The position numbers and the translations under genes are program-made. From contig CAVOII010000004.1 in assembly GCA_963696025.1 (NCBI GenBank), forward strand, positions 186,001 through 250,000: 64,000 nucleotides of DNA, in the 5' to 3' direction. The notes under the pieces were generated by a model. That model did not search any database and was not told the DNA's origin. It worked only from the letters and a program-made list of their open reading frames with translations. This DNA is from JABCYV01 sp963696025 (lineage in GTDB: Bacteria; Acidobacteriota; Terriglobia; Terriglobales; Acidobacteriaceae). The first letter of the stretch is position 1. The number at the start of each line of letters is the position of its first letter. Shown here one piece after another: positions 1-7,367 of the stretch.

Positions 1-463
1 CGTTGTAGCTGCGCATTCCTCCCCCTTCGGGGAAATTCCCGTTCAGGCGCAGACGAGTGGCCAGAGGATCCGGCGGAACCTCACGCTCCTGCTTAGTGCG
101 TGGACGGCGCGAGAGGAAAGCAGAGTAGAGCAACGTTACCCCGAAGATTACCGCGATGGAGCTGGCGGAGACTTTAGTCGCCAGGAACGCTCCCACGATT
201 GCCCCCAGGGTGGTCGCAATTTCCAGAAACATTCCGATCCGGATGTTGGAAAATCCCTCTTTCACATACGCGGCTGCCGCGCCTGAAGATGTCGCGATGA
301 CGGAGACCAGCGACGCGCCTATCGCGTAACGGATGTCAACTTTGAAAAGCAGCGTCAACAGAGGGACCAAGACCACTCCGCCCCCAAGGCCGGTAAGCGA
401 TCCGAGAAAACCAGCAGCCAGCGATCCTATCCAGACCAGCGCCGTAAATTCCAGAGCCGTCAT
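1..463 (-). CDS. TauE/SafE family membrane permease (partial, left edge)
   Basis: The gene runs off the left edge; its ATG is at 463 and about 154 codons are visible. The protein begins MTALEFTALVWIGSLAAG and shows several hydrophobic helices and the Gly-rich segment GSLTGLGGGVVLVPLL, which is typical of the first repeat of TauE/SafE inner-membrane permeases (family length about 250 residues, eight helices). The family exports or imports sulfite, sulfonates or other small organic anions; the substrate cannot be read from this fragment. A charged loop (RRPRTKQEREVPPD) follows around residue 118. No neighbour on the same strand is visible, so its operon context is unknown. Confidence 0.85.
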   Translation of the reverse strand, partial: MTALEFTALVWIGSLAAGFLGSLTGLGGGVVLVPLLTLLFKVDIRYAIGASLVSVIATSSGAAAAYVKEGFSNIRIGMFLEIATTLGAIVGAFLATKVSASSIAVIFGVTLLYSAFLSRRPRTKQEREVPPDPLATRLRLNGNFPEGGGMRSYN

Positions 464-626
464 TGAGTCTCCGCGAGACCCAACAGTGTGCCACAAAACT
501 TGAGAGCGCCAGGATTGTGAACCAAAGGAATTAGCCCGCATGCGCGGCTTTCAGCGACTGGATGAGAAGCTCGAATACTGTCCGGTGTGCCTTTTAGTTA
601 CTTACGAGCCTGCAATTCTGTCCAGC

Positions 627-670
627 GTCATCCCGAGGCGCAGCCGTTCTTCAGGCGGAGAGAGGGATCT
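627..670. repeat. Short dispersed GTCATCCCGAGG-type intergenic repeat
   Basis: Lies in the 296-base gap between the TauE gene and the GNAT gene. It begins GTCATCCCGAGGCGCAGC and ends near AGAGGGATCT, and resembles the GTCATCCTGAG...GAAGGACC element at 4004-4080. Such elements occur repeatedly between genes in many acidobacterial genomes (recalled, not searched). Apart from a TATATT near 725, which might be a -10 for the following gene, I see nothing else in the gap. Confidence 0.45.
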
Positions 671-759
671 CGCGCGCATCGGACGTACAGCGGCCCGTCT
701 GGGCTAGCGCGAGTTACCGCAGTCAAGTATATTGATCGACTCTACTGGGCCCTTTTGTC

Positions 760-1704
760 ATGGCTGAAGCGAAACCCAAATCCGCTATTACCATTCGTGA
801 TCTTAAGACCTTCGAGGATCTGCAGAAGGCCGAGACGCTCGAGCGCGAAGTGTGGGGTCTCGCTGACCTGGACGTGCTTCCGCTGACCATCGCCGTCGCG
901 ACAAAAGAAGCTGGAAGCATCTGGGTAGGTGCATTTGACGGCAGTGAATTAGTGGGCTTCGCCTTCGGTTTCCTGGGTCTGGAGTGTGGCCACTTGGTGG
1001 TGCATTCGCACATGCTGGCAGTGAGCGAGTTGCATCGCGATCTCGACTTAGGATACCAACTTAAGTTGGCGCAGCGCGAACGCGCGATGTCGTTGCGGGT
1101 CCAAGCTTCTCAACTAAGCGACTCGCGGAGCAACGACTGTCGCATTTCTGAAATGACCTGGACTTTCGATCCCTTGCAGAGCAAGAACGCACATCTCAAC
1201 TTCAGCAAGCTGGGCGTGGTTTCCGACAACTACAAGATCGACTTCTATGGGCCGGAAACTTCCAGCGTTTTGCACCGTAACGGTACTGATCGCCTGTGGG
1301 TGAGATGGCCGCTAGTGAGCCGCCGGGTCAGGGACCGGCTACAGGGCAAAGAACACCGGGCGGAACTCATTGATGTGCTTTCGCGTCTGACGCCGCTGAT
1401 TCGGTTTAACGGCGATGGCAAGCCGGCAAAGAGCGATTTGTCCGCGGCACTGGCACGGCAAAGGATCGCGATCGAGATTCCGAGTGACATCGGATTCATC
1501 GAGCAGAAAGATCCGGCTCTGGCCGCAGAGTGGCGTAAGGCGACGCGCTGGGCGTTCACCGAGACCTTGCAAGCTGGTTTCTTCGTGGCAGAATTTTGCC
1601 GCACCGTCCGCGGCAAGCAAGGGCCAGGGGCGTACTTATTGGAGAAGGGTACAATCGAAGAATACGTTTCGGAGATGGGGCGAAATCCGGTCCCCTCGCG
1701 CTGA
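760..1704 (+). CDS. GNAT-superfamily predicted acetyltransferase (COG3375-like)
   Basis: A 314-residue protein of the predicted acetyltransferase group recognised by the block EMTWTFDPLQSKNAHLNFSK (about residues 131-150), followed by LGVVSDNYKIDFYG. The N-terminal half has the GNAT arrangement: LEREVWG near residue 28, the strands GSIWVGAF and LVGFAFGF, then HSHMLAVSELHRDLDLGYQLK, which corresponds to the acetyl-CoA loop although the usual R-x-x-G-x-G/A is poorly kept. About 15 residues (QASQLSDSRSNDCRI, 115-129) seem extra between the CoA helix and the EMTWTFDP block. Substrate unknown. The ATG at 760 has only a weak Shine-Dalgarno. It is followed by an intergenic repeat region, so it is probably a single-gene unit. 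Confidence 0.7.
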   Translation: MAEAKPKSAITIRDLKTFEDLQKAETLEREVWGLADLDVLPLTIAVATKEAGSIWVGAFDGSELVGFAFGFLGLECGHLVVHSHMLAVSELHRDLDLGYQLKLAQRERAMSLRVQASQLSDSRSNDCRISEMTWTFDPLQSKNAHLNFSKLGVVSDNYKIDFYGPETSSVLHRNGTDRLWVRWPLVSRRVRDRLQGKEHRAELIDVLSRLTPLIRFNGDGKPAKSDLSAALARQRIAIEIPSDIGFIEQKDPALAAEWRKATRWAFTETLQAGFFVAEFCRTVRGKQGPGAYLLEKGTIEEYVSEMGRNPVPSR

Positions 1705-1783
1705 GCATCGAAGGCCATCCCGAGCTTAGCATTCGAAGATGTCACTTAGGCCTCCTCGAGGGTAATGTCCTAGATTGGCCAGT

Positions 1784-1904
1784 CTTTGCGTTCTTCGCGA
1801 CCATTCTTTGCGACCTTTGCGGTTTACGGTTTTTTGCCCGAATTGCGGCAAAACCAGACCTTTAACCGCAAAGAACGCCAAGATCACGCAAAGCTCGCAA
1901 AGAA
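1784..1904. repeat. Imperfect inverted repeat built of CGCAAAG units
   Basis: Occupies most of the 316-base gap before acs. The left arm reads CTTTGCGTTCTTCGCGACC and then CTTTGCGACCTTTGCGG. The right arm reads CCGCAAAGAACGCC, then CACGCAAAGCTCGCAAAG. The two arms are imperfect reverse complements, and a small inner hairpin (TTTTTGCC...GGCAAAA) lies between them. It has no coding potential worth reporting and looks like a member of a dispersed palindromic repeat family. Confidence 0.6.
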
Positions 1905-1982
1905 ACCCAGGGCCCGAACCACGACACTACCTCCTGGTGACATTCCTTGGCCAGGGGATGAGTCCGCAGTAGAATCTGCGGT

Positions 1983-2008
1983 GCGGTAATTTTTTTTAAC
2001 ACTACCGC
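1983..2008 (+). promoter_or_regulatory. Hairpin with T-rich loop just upstream of the acs ribosome site
   Basis: GCGGTA (1983-1988) and TACCGC (2003-2008) form a six-base perfect stem around a loop containing eight T residues. It ends two bases before the GAGGA ribosome-binding site of acs. It could modulate initiation or be chance; no further support is visible. Confidence 0.25.
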
Positions 2009-2020
2009 GAGGAACGACGC

Positions 2021-3997
2021 ATGGTAGATAAGGCTGCAGCTACTCACTCCGACACCAACATCGATTCCATCCTGCGCGAAGACCGAAAATTTGAGCCTCC
2101 CGATCAGTTCCGCCAGCGGGCCCATATCCAGAGCTTGGAGGAATACGAGAACATCTACCGCGAATCGGTCGAGCATCCGGAAAAATTCTGGGGCCGCATT
2201 GCACAAGAGCTGCACTGGTTCAAGAAGTGGGACAAGGTTCTTGAGTGGAATAATCCTTGGGCTAAATGGTTTGTCGGCGGCCAGATCAATCTCTCTTACA
2301 ACTGCCTGGATCGCCATGTACAGACCTGGCGCAAGAACAAAGCTGCCTTGATCTGGGAGAGCGAGCCGGGCGAAGTCCGCATCCTCACCTATCAGCAACT
2401 TCATCGCGAAGTGCAGAGATTCGCCAATGTGCTGAAGTCCCTCGGGATCAAGAAGGGTGACCGGGTTGCGATTTACATGGGAATGACACCCGAGCTGCCG
2501 GTGGCAATGCTGGCCTGCGCCCGCATCGGAGCGCCACACACCGTGGTATTTGGAGGCTTCGCTTCCCACGCGTTGGTGGATCGCATCCACGACTCCCAGG
2601 CATCGGTAGTCATTACGCAGGACGGATCTTACCGTCGCGGCGCTGAGGTGAAACTATTTCCTGCGGTGGAGGAGGCATTGAAGTCCTGCCCCTCGGTGAA
2701 ACATACCGTCGTGTACCAGCGCACAGGCACGCCGATCAATCTACAGGCAGGACGCGATCACTGGTGGCAAGAGTTGATGGATTCCGTCTCCGATGAGTGT
2801 CCGGCAGAGCCGCTGGACGCAGAACATCCACTCTACATCCTCTATACATCGGGCACCACCGGCAAGCCCAAGGGCGTGGTGCATACCACCGGCGGCTATT
2901 CGGTTGGCACGTACCTGACCACGAAGTGGGTATTTGATCTCAAAGAAGAAGACACCTATTGGTGCACCGCCGACATCGGATGGGTCACGGGACACAGCTA
3001 CATCGTTTACGGGCCGCTGCAGAACGGCGCCACCAGCGTCATGTACGAGGGCGCACCGAACTTTCCCGAGTCCGACCGCTTCTGGAGCATGATCGATCGC
3101 CATCAAGTGAATGTGTTCTATACCGCTCCTACGGCGATCCGCACCTTCATCAAGTGGGGAGAGCAATGGCCGAGAAAACATCGGCTCGATAGCCTGCGCT
3201 TGCTGGGGACGGTTGGCGAGCCGATCAATCCCGAGGCTTGGATGTGGTATCGCGAAATCATCGGCCACGACCGCTGCCCGATCGTCGACACTTGGTGGCA
3301 GACCGAGACTGGCCAGATCATGATCACTCCGCTGCCGGGTGCGATTGCCACAAAGCCCGGCTCAGCTACGCGGCCGTTTCCCGGAATCGTGCCGGAGGTG
3401 GTGTCAATGGACGGAAAGCCAGTTCCAGCGGGCTCGGGTGGATTTCTTGTCCTCAAACAACCCTGGCCAGCAATGTTGCGCACTATTTACGGCGATCCGG
3501 ACCGCTACGTGAAGCAGTACTGGTCGCAGATTCCAGGCGTCTACTTCACGGGTGACGGGGCTCGAAAAGATAAAGACGGCTACTTCTGGATTATGGGCCG
3601 CGTCGACGATGTGATCAACGTCTCCGGCCATCGCCTCAGCACGATGGAAGTAGAATCCGCTCTTGTGGCGCATGATGCTGTGGCGGAGGCGGCGGTAGTC
3701 GGTCGTCCGGATGAACTGAAAGGCCAGGCGATTTCGGCATTTGTGACACTTGAGCAGGGCCACAAACCATCACCAGAGTTGAAAGAAGAACTGCGTCGCT
3801 GGGTGACCAAAGAGATCGGCGCTCTGGCACGGCCTGATGATATCCGCTTCACCGACATGCTGCCCAAAACGCGCAGTGGAAAAATCATGCGCCGCCTGCT
3901 TCGCGAACTCGCCAGCGGCAGTGATGTGAAAGGCGACACCACCACGCTGGAGGACTTCGGCGTTTTGGCCAAGCTGAGGGAGAGCGAAGAGGCGTAA
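2021..3997 (+). CDS. acs: Acetyl-CoA synthetase (AMP-forming)
   Basis: A 658-residue full-length Acs, which activates acetate to acetyl-CoA through acetyl-AMP in the cytoplasm. The N-terminal Acs domain is followed by the adenylate-forming core, with the P-loop-like motif YTSGTTGKPKG starting at residue 275, WWQTETG at 425, YFTGDGARKDKDGYFWIMGR and the hinge/C-domain segment DDVINVSGHRLSTMEVE. The C-terminal PKTRSGKIMRR places the catalytic lysine at residue 621; this is the residue that protein acetyltransferases inactivate in characterised Acs enzymes. The ATG at 2021 has GAGGA nine bases upstream. Flanked by repeats on both sides, so probably monocistronic. Confidence 0.96.
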   Translation: MVDKAAATHSDTNIDSILREDRKFEPPDQFRQRAHIQSLEEYENIYRESVEHPEKFWGRIAQELHWFKKWDKVLEWNNPWAKWFVGGQINLSYNCLDRHVQTWRKNKAALIWESEPGEVRILTYQQLHREVQRFANVLKSLGIKKGDRVAIYMGMTPELPVAMLACARIGAPHTVVFGGFASHALVDRIHDSQASVVITQDGSYRRGAEVKLFPAVEEALKSCPSVKHTVVYQRTGTPINLQAGRDHWWQELMDSVSDECPAEPLDAEHPLYILYTSGTTGKPKGVVHTTGGYSVGTYLTTKWVFDLKEEDTYWCTADIGWVTGHSYIVYGPLQNGATSVMYEGAPNFPESDRFWSMIDRHQVNVFYTAPTAIRTFIKWGEQWPRKHRLDSLRLLGTVGEPINPEAWMWYREIIGHDRCPIVDTWWQTETGQIMITPLPGAIATKPGSATRPFPGIVPEVVSMDGKPVPAGSGGFLVLKQPWPAMLRTIYGDPDRYVKQYWSQIPGVYFTGDGARKDKDGYFWIMGRVDDVINVSGHRLSTMEVESALVAHDAVAEAAVVGRPDELKGQAISAFVTLEQGHKPSPELKEELRRWVTKEIGALARPDDIRFTDMLPKTRSGKIMRRLLRELASGSDVKGDTTTLEDFGVLAKLRESEEA

Positions 3998-4003
3998 TTC
4001 TTG

Positions 4004-4080
4004 TGTCATCCTGAGGGGAGTATCTGCTTGGCGGAGCGAAGCAGCACGGAGACGAAGGACCCCTATCGCAAAGAGGGACG
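4004..4080. repeat. Dispersed TGTCATCCTGAG...GAAGGACC repeat
   Basis: Begins TGTCATCCTGAGGGGAG seven bases after the acs stop and continues through GCGGAGCGAAGCAGC and GACGAAGGACC to GAGGGACGA. It is the same family as 627-670. It fills the gap between acs and the convergent anti-sigma gene, where one would otherwise expect terminators. Confidence 0.5.
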
Positions 4081-4124
4081 ATCCGGTTTCTGGAAAGACA
4101 AGGTGGGGATAGTTTCTAGTGGCC

Positions 4125-4889
4125 CTACTCGCCCGCACCCATCATCAGAATCGGCATCGTGGGCGATGAAGAGCCCGATTCCGGCTCGACTGTAATCGCA
4201 AACGCCTTGGCTTGTATGTCGGCTGGCAATGGCGGATGGACCACAATCGCGCTGCCGCGAGCATCTGGCTTGAAGACGCCTGCGGGAATCGGCGCACCCC
4301 GCACCGGAATCAGCCACAGTTCATAGGCTTTCTGAGGCGGCAGGGGGGGCAGGTTGCTAGCCACAAAAATCAACCGAGCTTTGTCGCGGACGTAGATCGC
4401 TTTGCCTTGTGGCTGAGGTGGCGTATTCGGCGCCGTGATTGGGACGACCAAGGCGTCCGTCGCTGTCAGAGTCGCGACAACTTCGCGAGCCTGCTGCAGT
4501 TGAAATTGCTGCTCAGCCGACTGGCTCTCCAGCCGGGCGACGCGCTCAGAAAGCTGATCACTCTGCCGCCAGAACCAAGCTGCCAGCAGAGCAAGGGCAA
4601 CGGCAGCGAACCATGGTACAGGCGTCCACCATACCCGGCGCGCAGGGATCGCGCCACGGCGAGGTTCGCGAGCAATTGCATCCAGCAGGCGCTGGCGGGC
4701 GCGCGCAGGCGGTTTGGGACCGCCGACAGAAATCGCCATCAAAGCCATGTCCCCGCGCAATTGCTCCAACTCGCGTCGGCACGCAGAACATTCCTGGAGA
4801 TGCTTCTCCACCACTATCCGCTCCTCGCCTGTCAAACTGCCAAGAGCGTAGAGTGCTAGATCGTCGGCGAATTGTTCGTGTTCGCTCAT
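4125..4889 (-). CDS. Anti-sigma factor with zinc-finger and RskA-type C-terminal domain
   Basis: A 254-residue membrane anti-sigma factor. The N-terminal cytoplasmic part holds the zinc-associated motif H30-x3-C34-x2-C37 (EKHLQECSACRREL). A single transmembrane helix lies at about 87-107 (WWTPVPWFAAVALALLAAWFW), followed by a short coiled coil (SDQLSERVARLESQSAEQQ) and an extracytoplasmic domain ending with VRGAPIPAGVFKPD...AFAITVEPESGS, which is typical of RskA C-terminal domains. It should hold the adjacent ECF sigma factor at the membrane until proteolysis or a redox signal releases it. The ATG overlaps the sigma gene stop by four bases, so the two are translationally coupled. Confidence 0.9.
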   Translation of the reverse strand: MSEHEQFADDLALYALGSLTGEERIVVEKHLQECSACRRELEQLRGDMALMAISVGGPKPPARARQRLLDAIAREPRRGAIPARRVWWTPVPWFAAVALALLAAWFWRQSDQLSERVARLESQSAEQQFQLQQAREVVATLTATDALVVPITAPNTPPQPQGKAIYVRDKARLIFVASNLPPLPPQKAYELWLIPVRGAPIPAGVFKPDARGSAIVVHPPLPADIQAKAFAITVEPESGSSSPTMPILMMGAGE

Positions 4890-5434
4890 GGGTTAAAAGC
4901 TTTGCGCAAGGCCAGCAAACCGGCACGGATGCGAGTCTTTATTGTGCCCAAAGGCTCACCTGTCTTCGCCGCGATTTCAGTATGGGTCAATCCTTCGAAG
5001 TAGGCCATCTCAAGAGCGCTTCGCTGTGCCGAGGGTATGGCTCCCAGAGCACCGCGAACCTTCTCCATAGCGCGGGCGCGTTCCGCGTCCCCAGTGAGGT
5101 CAGGCTCGACTGAAACAACTACGTCTGCAATGTCAGTCTCAGGATGGCGTTTGCGGATCGCATCAATCGCCCGGTTGCGGGAAATTACCGCCAACCAGGC
5201 GGCCAGGTTGCCGCGGCTGGAATCAAACACTCCCGGATTGCGCCACAACTGCATGAAGACTTCCTGCAATACGTCCTCCGCCGCGCCCGTTTCGCCCAGC
5301 ACCCGCAGAGCAACCGAGTACACGATGGAAGAGTACCGGTCGTACAACTTCGCCATCGCGTTCTCGTCGCCTGAGCGGATAGCCGACACCAGCGAAATGT
5401 CGGCTGCGCCTGCTTTTGACTCAGCGCTGGACAA
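4886..5434 (-). CDS. ECF RNA polymerase sigma factor (SigK-like)
   Basis: A 182-residue sigma factor with only regions 2 and 4. Region 2 contains YDRYSSIVYSVALRVLGE and DVLQEVFMQLWRNP, followed by the -10 recognition segment GNLAAWLAVISRNRAIDAIRKR. Region 4 is GALGAIPSAQRSALEMAYFEGLTHTEIAAKTGEPLG with the -35 helix-turn-helix near its end. Length and layout match sigma-K-type ECF factors paired with RskA anti-sigma proteins, which is what follows here with an ATGA overlap. The regulon cannot be read from this window; an autoregulated promoter is likely in the 229-base region upstream. Confidence 0.93.
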   Translation of the reverse strand: MSSAESKAGAADISLVSAIRSGDENAMAKLYDRYSSIVYSVALRVLGETGAAEDVLQEVFMQLWRNPGVFDSSRGNLAAWLAVISRNRAIDAIRKRHPETDIADVVVSVEPDLTGDAERARAMEKVRGALGAIPSAQRSALEMAYFEGLTHTEIAAKTGEPLGTIKTRIRAGLLALRKAFNP

Positions 5435-5663
5435 ACGTATATCTCTTTCTTTCTAAGGTACGGTCACGGCCCCGGCCGCGGATTGCTCACGAACCACCAC
5501 CCTCGTGCCATCCGCTGTTACGCCTAACCCAATCAGGGCACCGCCGCCGCGAAAACATAACAGCATTCTCGTGCGTTCTACAAGCTTAGGATTAATTCGG
5601 GTGTCAGGTATCAGGTCTTAACAACCGGCACGGGAGAGGAGGCTGGGCAAGCTAATTGTGTGA

Positions 5664-6761
5664 CTACTCACTGCGGGAGGCAGCCTGTCTTTCCGCCGGT
5701 GTCATCTGCTTCCAAAGAACCTCCAAGTCCTGTGCAACGCGTGTGTTTCCCGGTTCCTGGTGCAATGCTTTGGCAAACCAGCGATATGCGGCTGGGAGAT
5801 CACGGTTCACACAATGACCGGTCGCGTACATCGCGCCGAGCACGCTTTGGGCCTTGGGATTTGACCGTTGCGCCGCAGCGAATAGATTCTTTTGTGCCCG
5901 TGCGCAGCTCTGCGGCACGCCGTTTCCATAGAGGTATTTTTCTCCCTCAGCAACCAGTGCGTCGTCAGCTGTGGCGGAAGCATCGGTTGACTCGTCAGCG
6001 AGTTTGGACGACCGCATCGCCGCCTTTTTCGCCGGGGCAGGCTGGGCGGTGGCTTCGGGTTGCTTTCCGGCAGATTCGTCGGAATCAGAATCACTATCCG
6101 GCTGCGGATTCTGCTTGGCTGACTCAGCTTCGGTAGCCTTTGTCTTGGGACTTAAGGTTTCCGGTTCTTTAGTCTCTGCGCCTTGGGCTGGAAGTGTGTC
6201 CGGCTTGCTGGCATTGGCAGGCTGTGCGGGTTGCGTTGGCCCTGCGTCGATTTTCTCCGGTGCGGCTGGAGCTGAGGTGGGCTCGGAATGGTCTGCTCCG
6301 GCTGCCACAGGTGGCGCAGACGGAGTCGAGCTATCCGCTGTCGTAGATGCCCCGGCCGGAGCAGGCGAAGTTGAATTGTCCGTGGCCGCAGGTGCCGTGA
6401 CTGGTGCGCTGTTGACTGCAGCCTGGGAGCGAGACCGGCCCCAGGGATATCCATCCCGGCGCCAGCGCCAGCCCAGAAAAGCCGCAGTCAGAGCCAGCAG
6501 CAGCAGAATCGCAAAGAGCCGTCCGTGCCCCGAGGGAGCGTCGTCTTCCAACAGGTATTCAACATTGTTGCGCGCTGGCTCGTCTGCCAAGCCCAGAAAC
6601 GAAGGACCGCTAACTACGGGCGAAGGGTGATCCGGCGGCGGCGCTTGTCGTGGCACTGCTGGCAGCCGCGCTCCACACATCCCGCAAAAGCGATACTCAG
6701 CGTTGTTCTCGTGACCGCATTGTCCGCACTGGACCATGGTTCCTAGCATAACTATACCCAT
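5664..6761 (-). CDS. Zinc-ribbon, single-pass membrane protein with C-terminal Sel1-like repeats
   Basis: A 365-residue protein. The N-terminus carries a four-cysteine zinc ribbon (CGQCGHENNAEYRFCGMCG). A transmembrane segment follows near residues 80-98 (LFAILLLLALTAAFLGWRW), then a long low-complexity Ala/Pro/Ser/Glu-rich linker of about 150 residues. The C-terminal part, GEKYLYGNGVPQSCARAQ and GAMYATGHCVNRDLPAAYRWF, consists of Sel1/TPR-type repeats that probably lie outside the membrane. Such layouts suggest a scaffold protein; no enzyme motif is seen. The start could be either of two downstream Met codons (MLGT or MVQCGQCG), the latter placing the ribbon at the very N-terminus. Confidence 0.65.
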   Translation of the reverse strand: MGIVMLGTMVQCGQCGHENNAEYRFCGMCGARLPAVPRQAPPPDHPSPVVSGPSFLGLADEPARNNVEYLLEDDAPSGHGRLFAILLLLALTAAFLGWRWRRDGYPWGRSRSQAAVNSAPVTAPAATDNSTSPAPAGASTTADSSTPSAPPVAAGADHSEPTSAPAAPEKIDAGPTQPAQPANASKPDTLPAQGAETKEPETLSPKTKATEAESAKQNPQPDSDSDSDESAGKQPEATAQPAPAKKAAMRSSKLADESTDASATADDALVAEGEKYLYGNGVPQSCARAQKNLFAAAQRSNPKAQSVLGAMYATGHCVNRDLPAAYRWFAKALHQEPGNTRVAQDLEVLWKQMTPAERQAASRSE

Positions 6762-6893
6762 ATCTGATGCGGTTTCCAGACTTGGCTTTGGTATGCGATC
6801 GATGGGGCAGCCTTTACACCTTGGAGTTCAACGTGTTACCCTCGAATACGTTACAAAGAAAATTGAAAAATTAGACAGGAGTGCACCAGGTTA

Positions 6894-7160
6894 GTGCTAG
6901 CCAGAGAGCAAAAAAAGTCCCTCATTGACCAGTACGGTACGCATGCCACCGATACGGGTAGTCCTGAAGTCCAAATCGCGCTGTTAAGCGAGCGCATTGG
7001 TCAGTTGACGGAACACTTCAAGGCGCACCAGAAAGATCACGGTTCACGCCGCGGTCTTCTCATGCTGGTCAGCAAGCGGCGTCGCTTGCTCGACTACCTT
7101 AAGACTTACGATTCCGATCGTTACAAGACCGTCGTGCACAAGCTCGGTCTCCGCAAGTAA
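6894..7160 (+). CDS. rpsO: 30S ribosomal protein S15
   Basis: An 88-residue protein with the standard bacterial S15 length and sequence, including TGSPEVQIALLSERI, LTEHFKAHQKDHGSRRGLL and SKRRRLLDYL. It binds the central domain of 16S rRNA during assembly of the small subunit. The start is GTG at 6894 with AGGAG at 6877-6881. It is followed by pnp after 207 bases, the classical rpsO-pnp order, so the two are probably cotranscribed. In other bacteria S15 represses its own mRNA by binding the leader; the 130-base upstream region may hold a similar site, but no pseudoknot can be assigned by eye. Confidence 0.97.
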   Translation: MLAREQKKSLIDQYGTHATDTGSPEVQIALLSERIGQLTEHFKAHQKDHGSRRGLLMLVSKRRRLLDYLKTYDSDRYKTVVHKLGLRK

Positions 7161-7367
7161 TTGGCGGATCACGCGCTTTGTGCTGTTCGGGTATTTACCG
7201 GAAGGCATTCGGAATGACTCTACCGTCCCGGTGACGGCAGTCACTCGATGAGGAGGCCAAGATAAGTGCGCTTGCGGCTGTCTTCATCATCGCAACTGGC
7301 TTCGTCCAATCCCTTGTGCTGTCTCCCGTACGCCAACGCGCGTGCTCCTGTCCAGAAGGAATGAATC

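Noticed and set aside
4439..5113. Open frame on the plus strand across the sigma/anti-sigma genes
   Set aside because: Both genes beneath it on the other strand are unmistakable; the translation is Arg/Gln-rich nonsense.
5971..6630. Plus-strand frame rich in Ala, Gly and Ser opposite the zinc-ribbon protein
   Set aside because: It is the mirror of the low-complexity linker in the real gene, without motifs.
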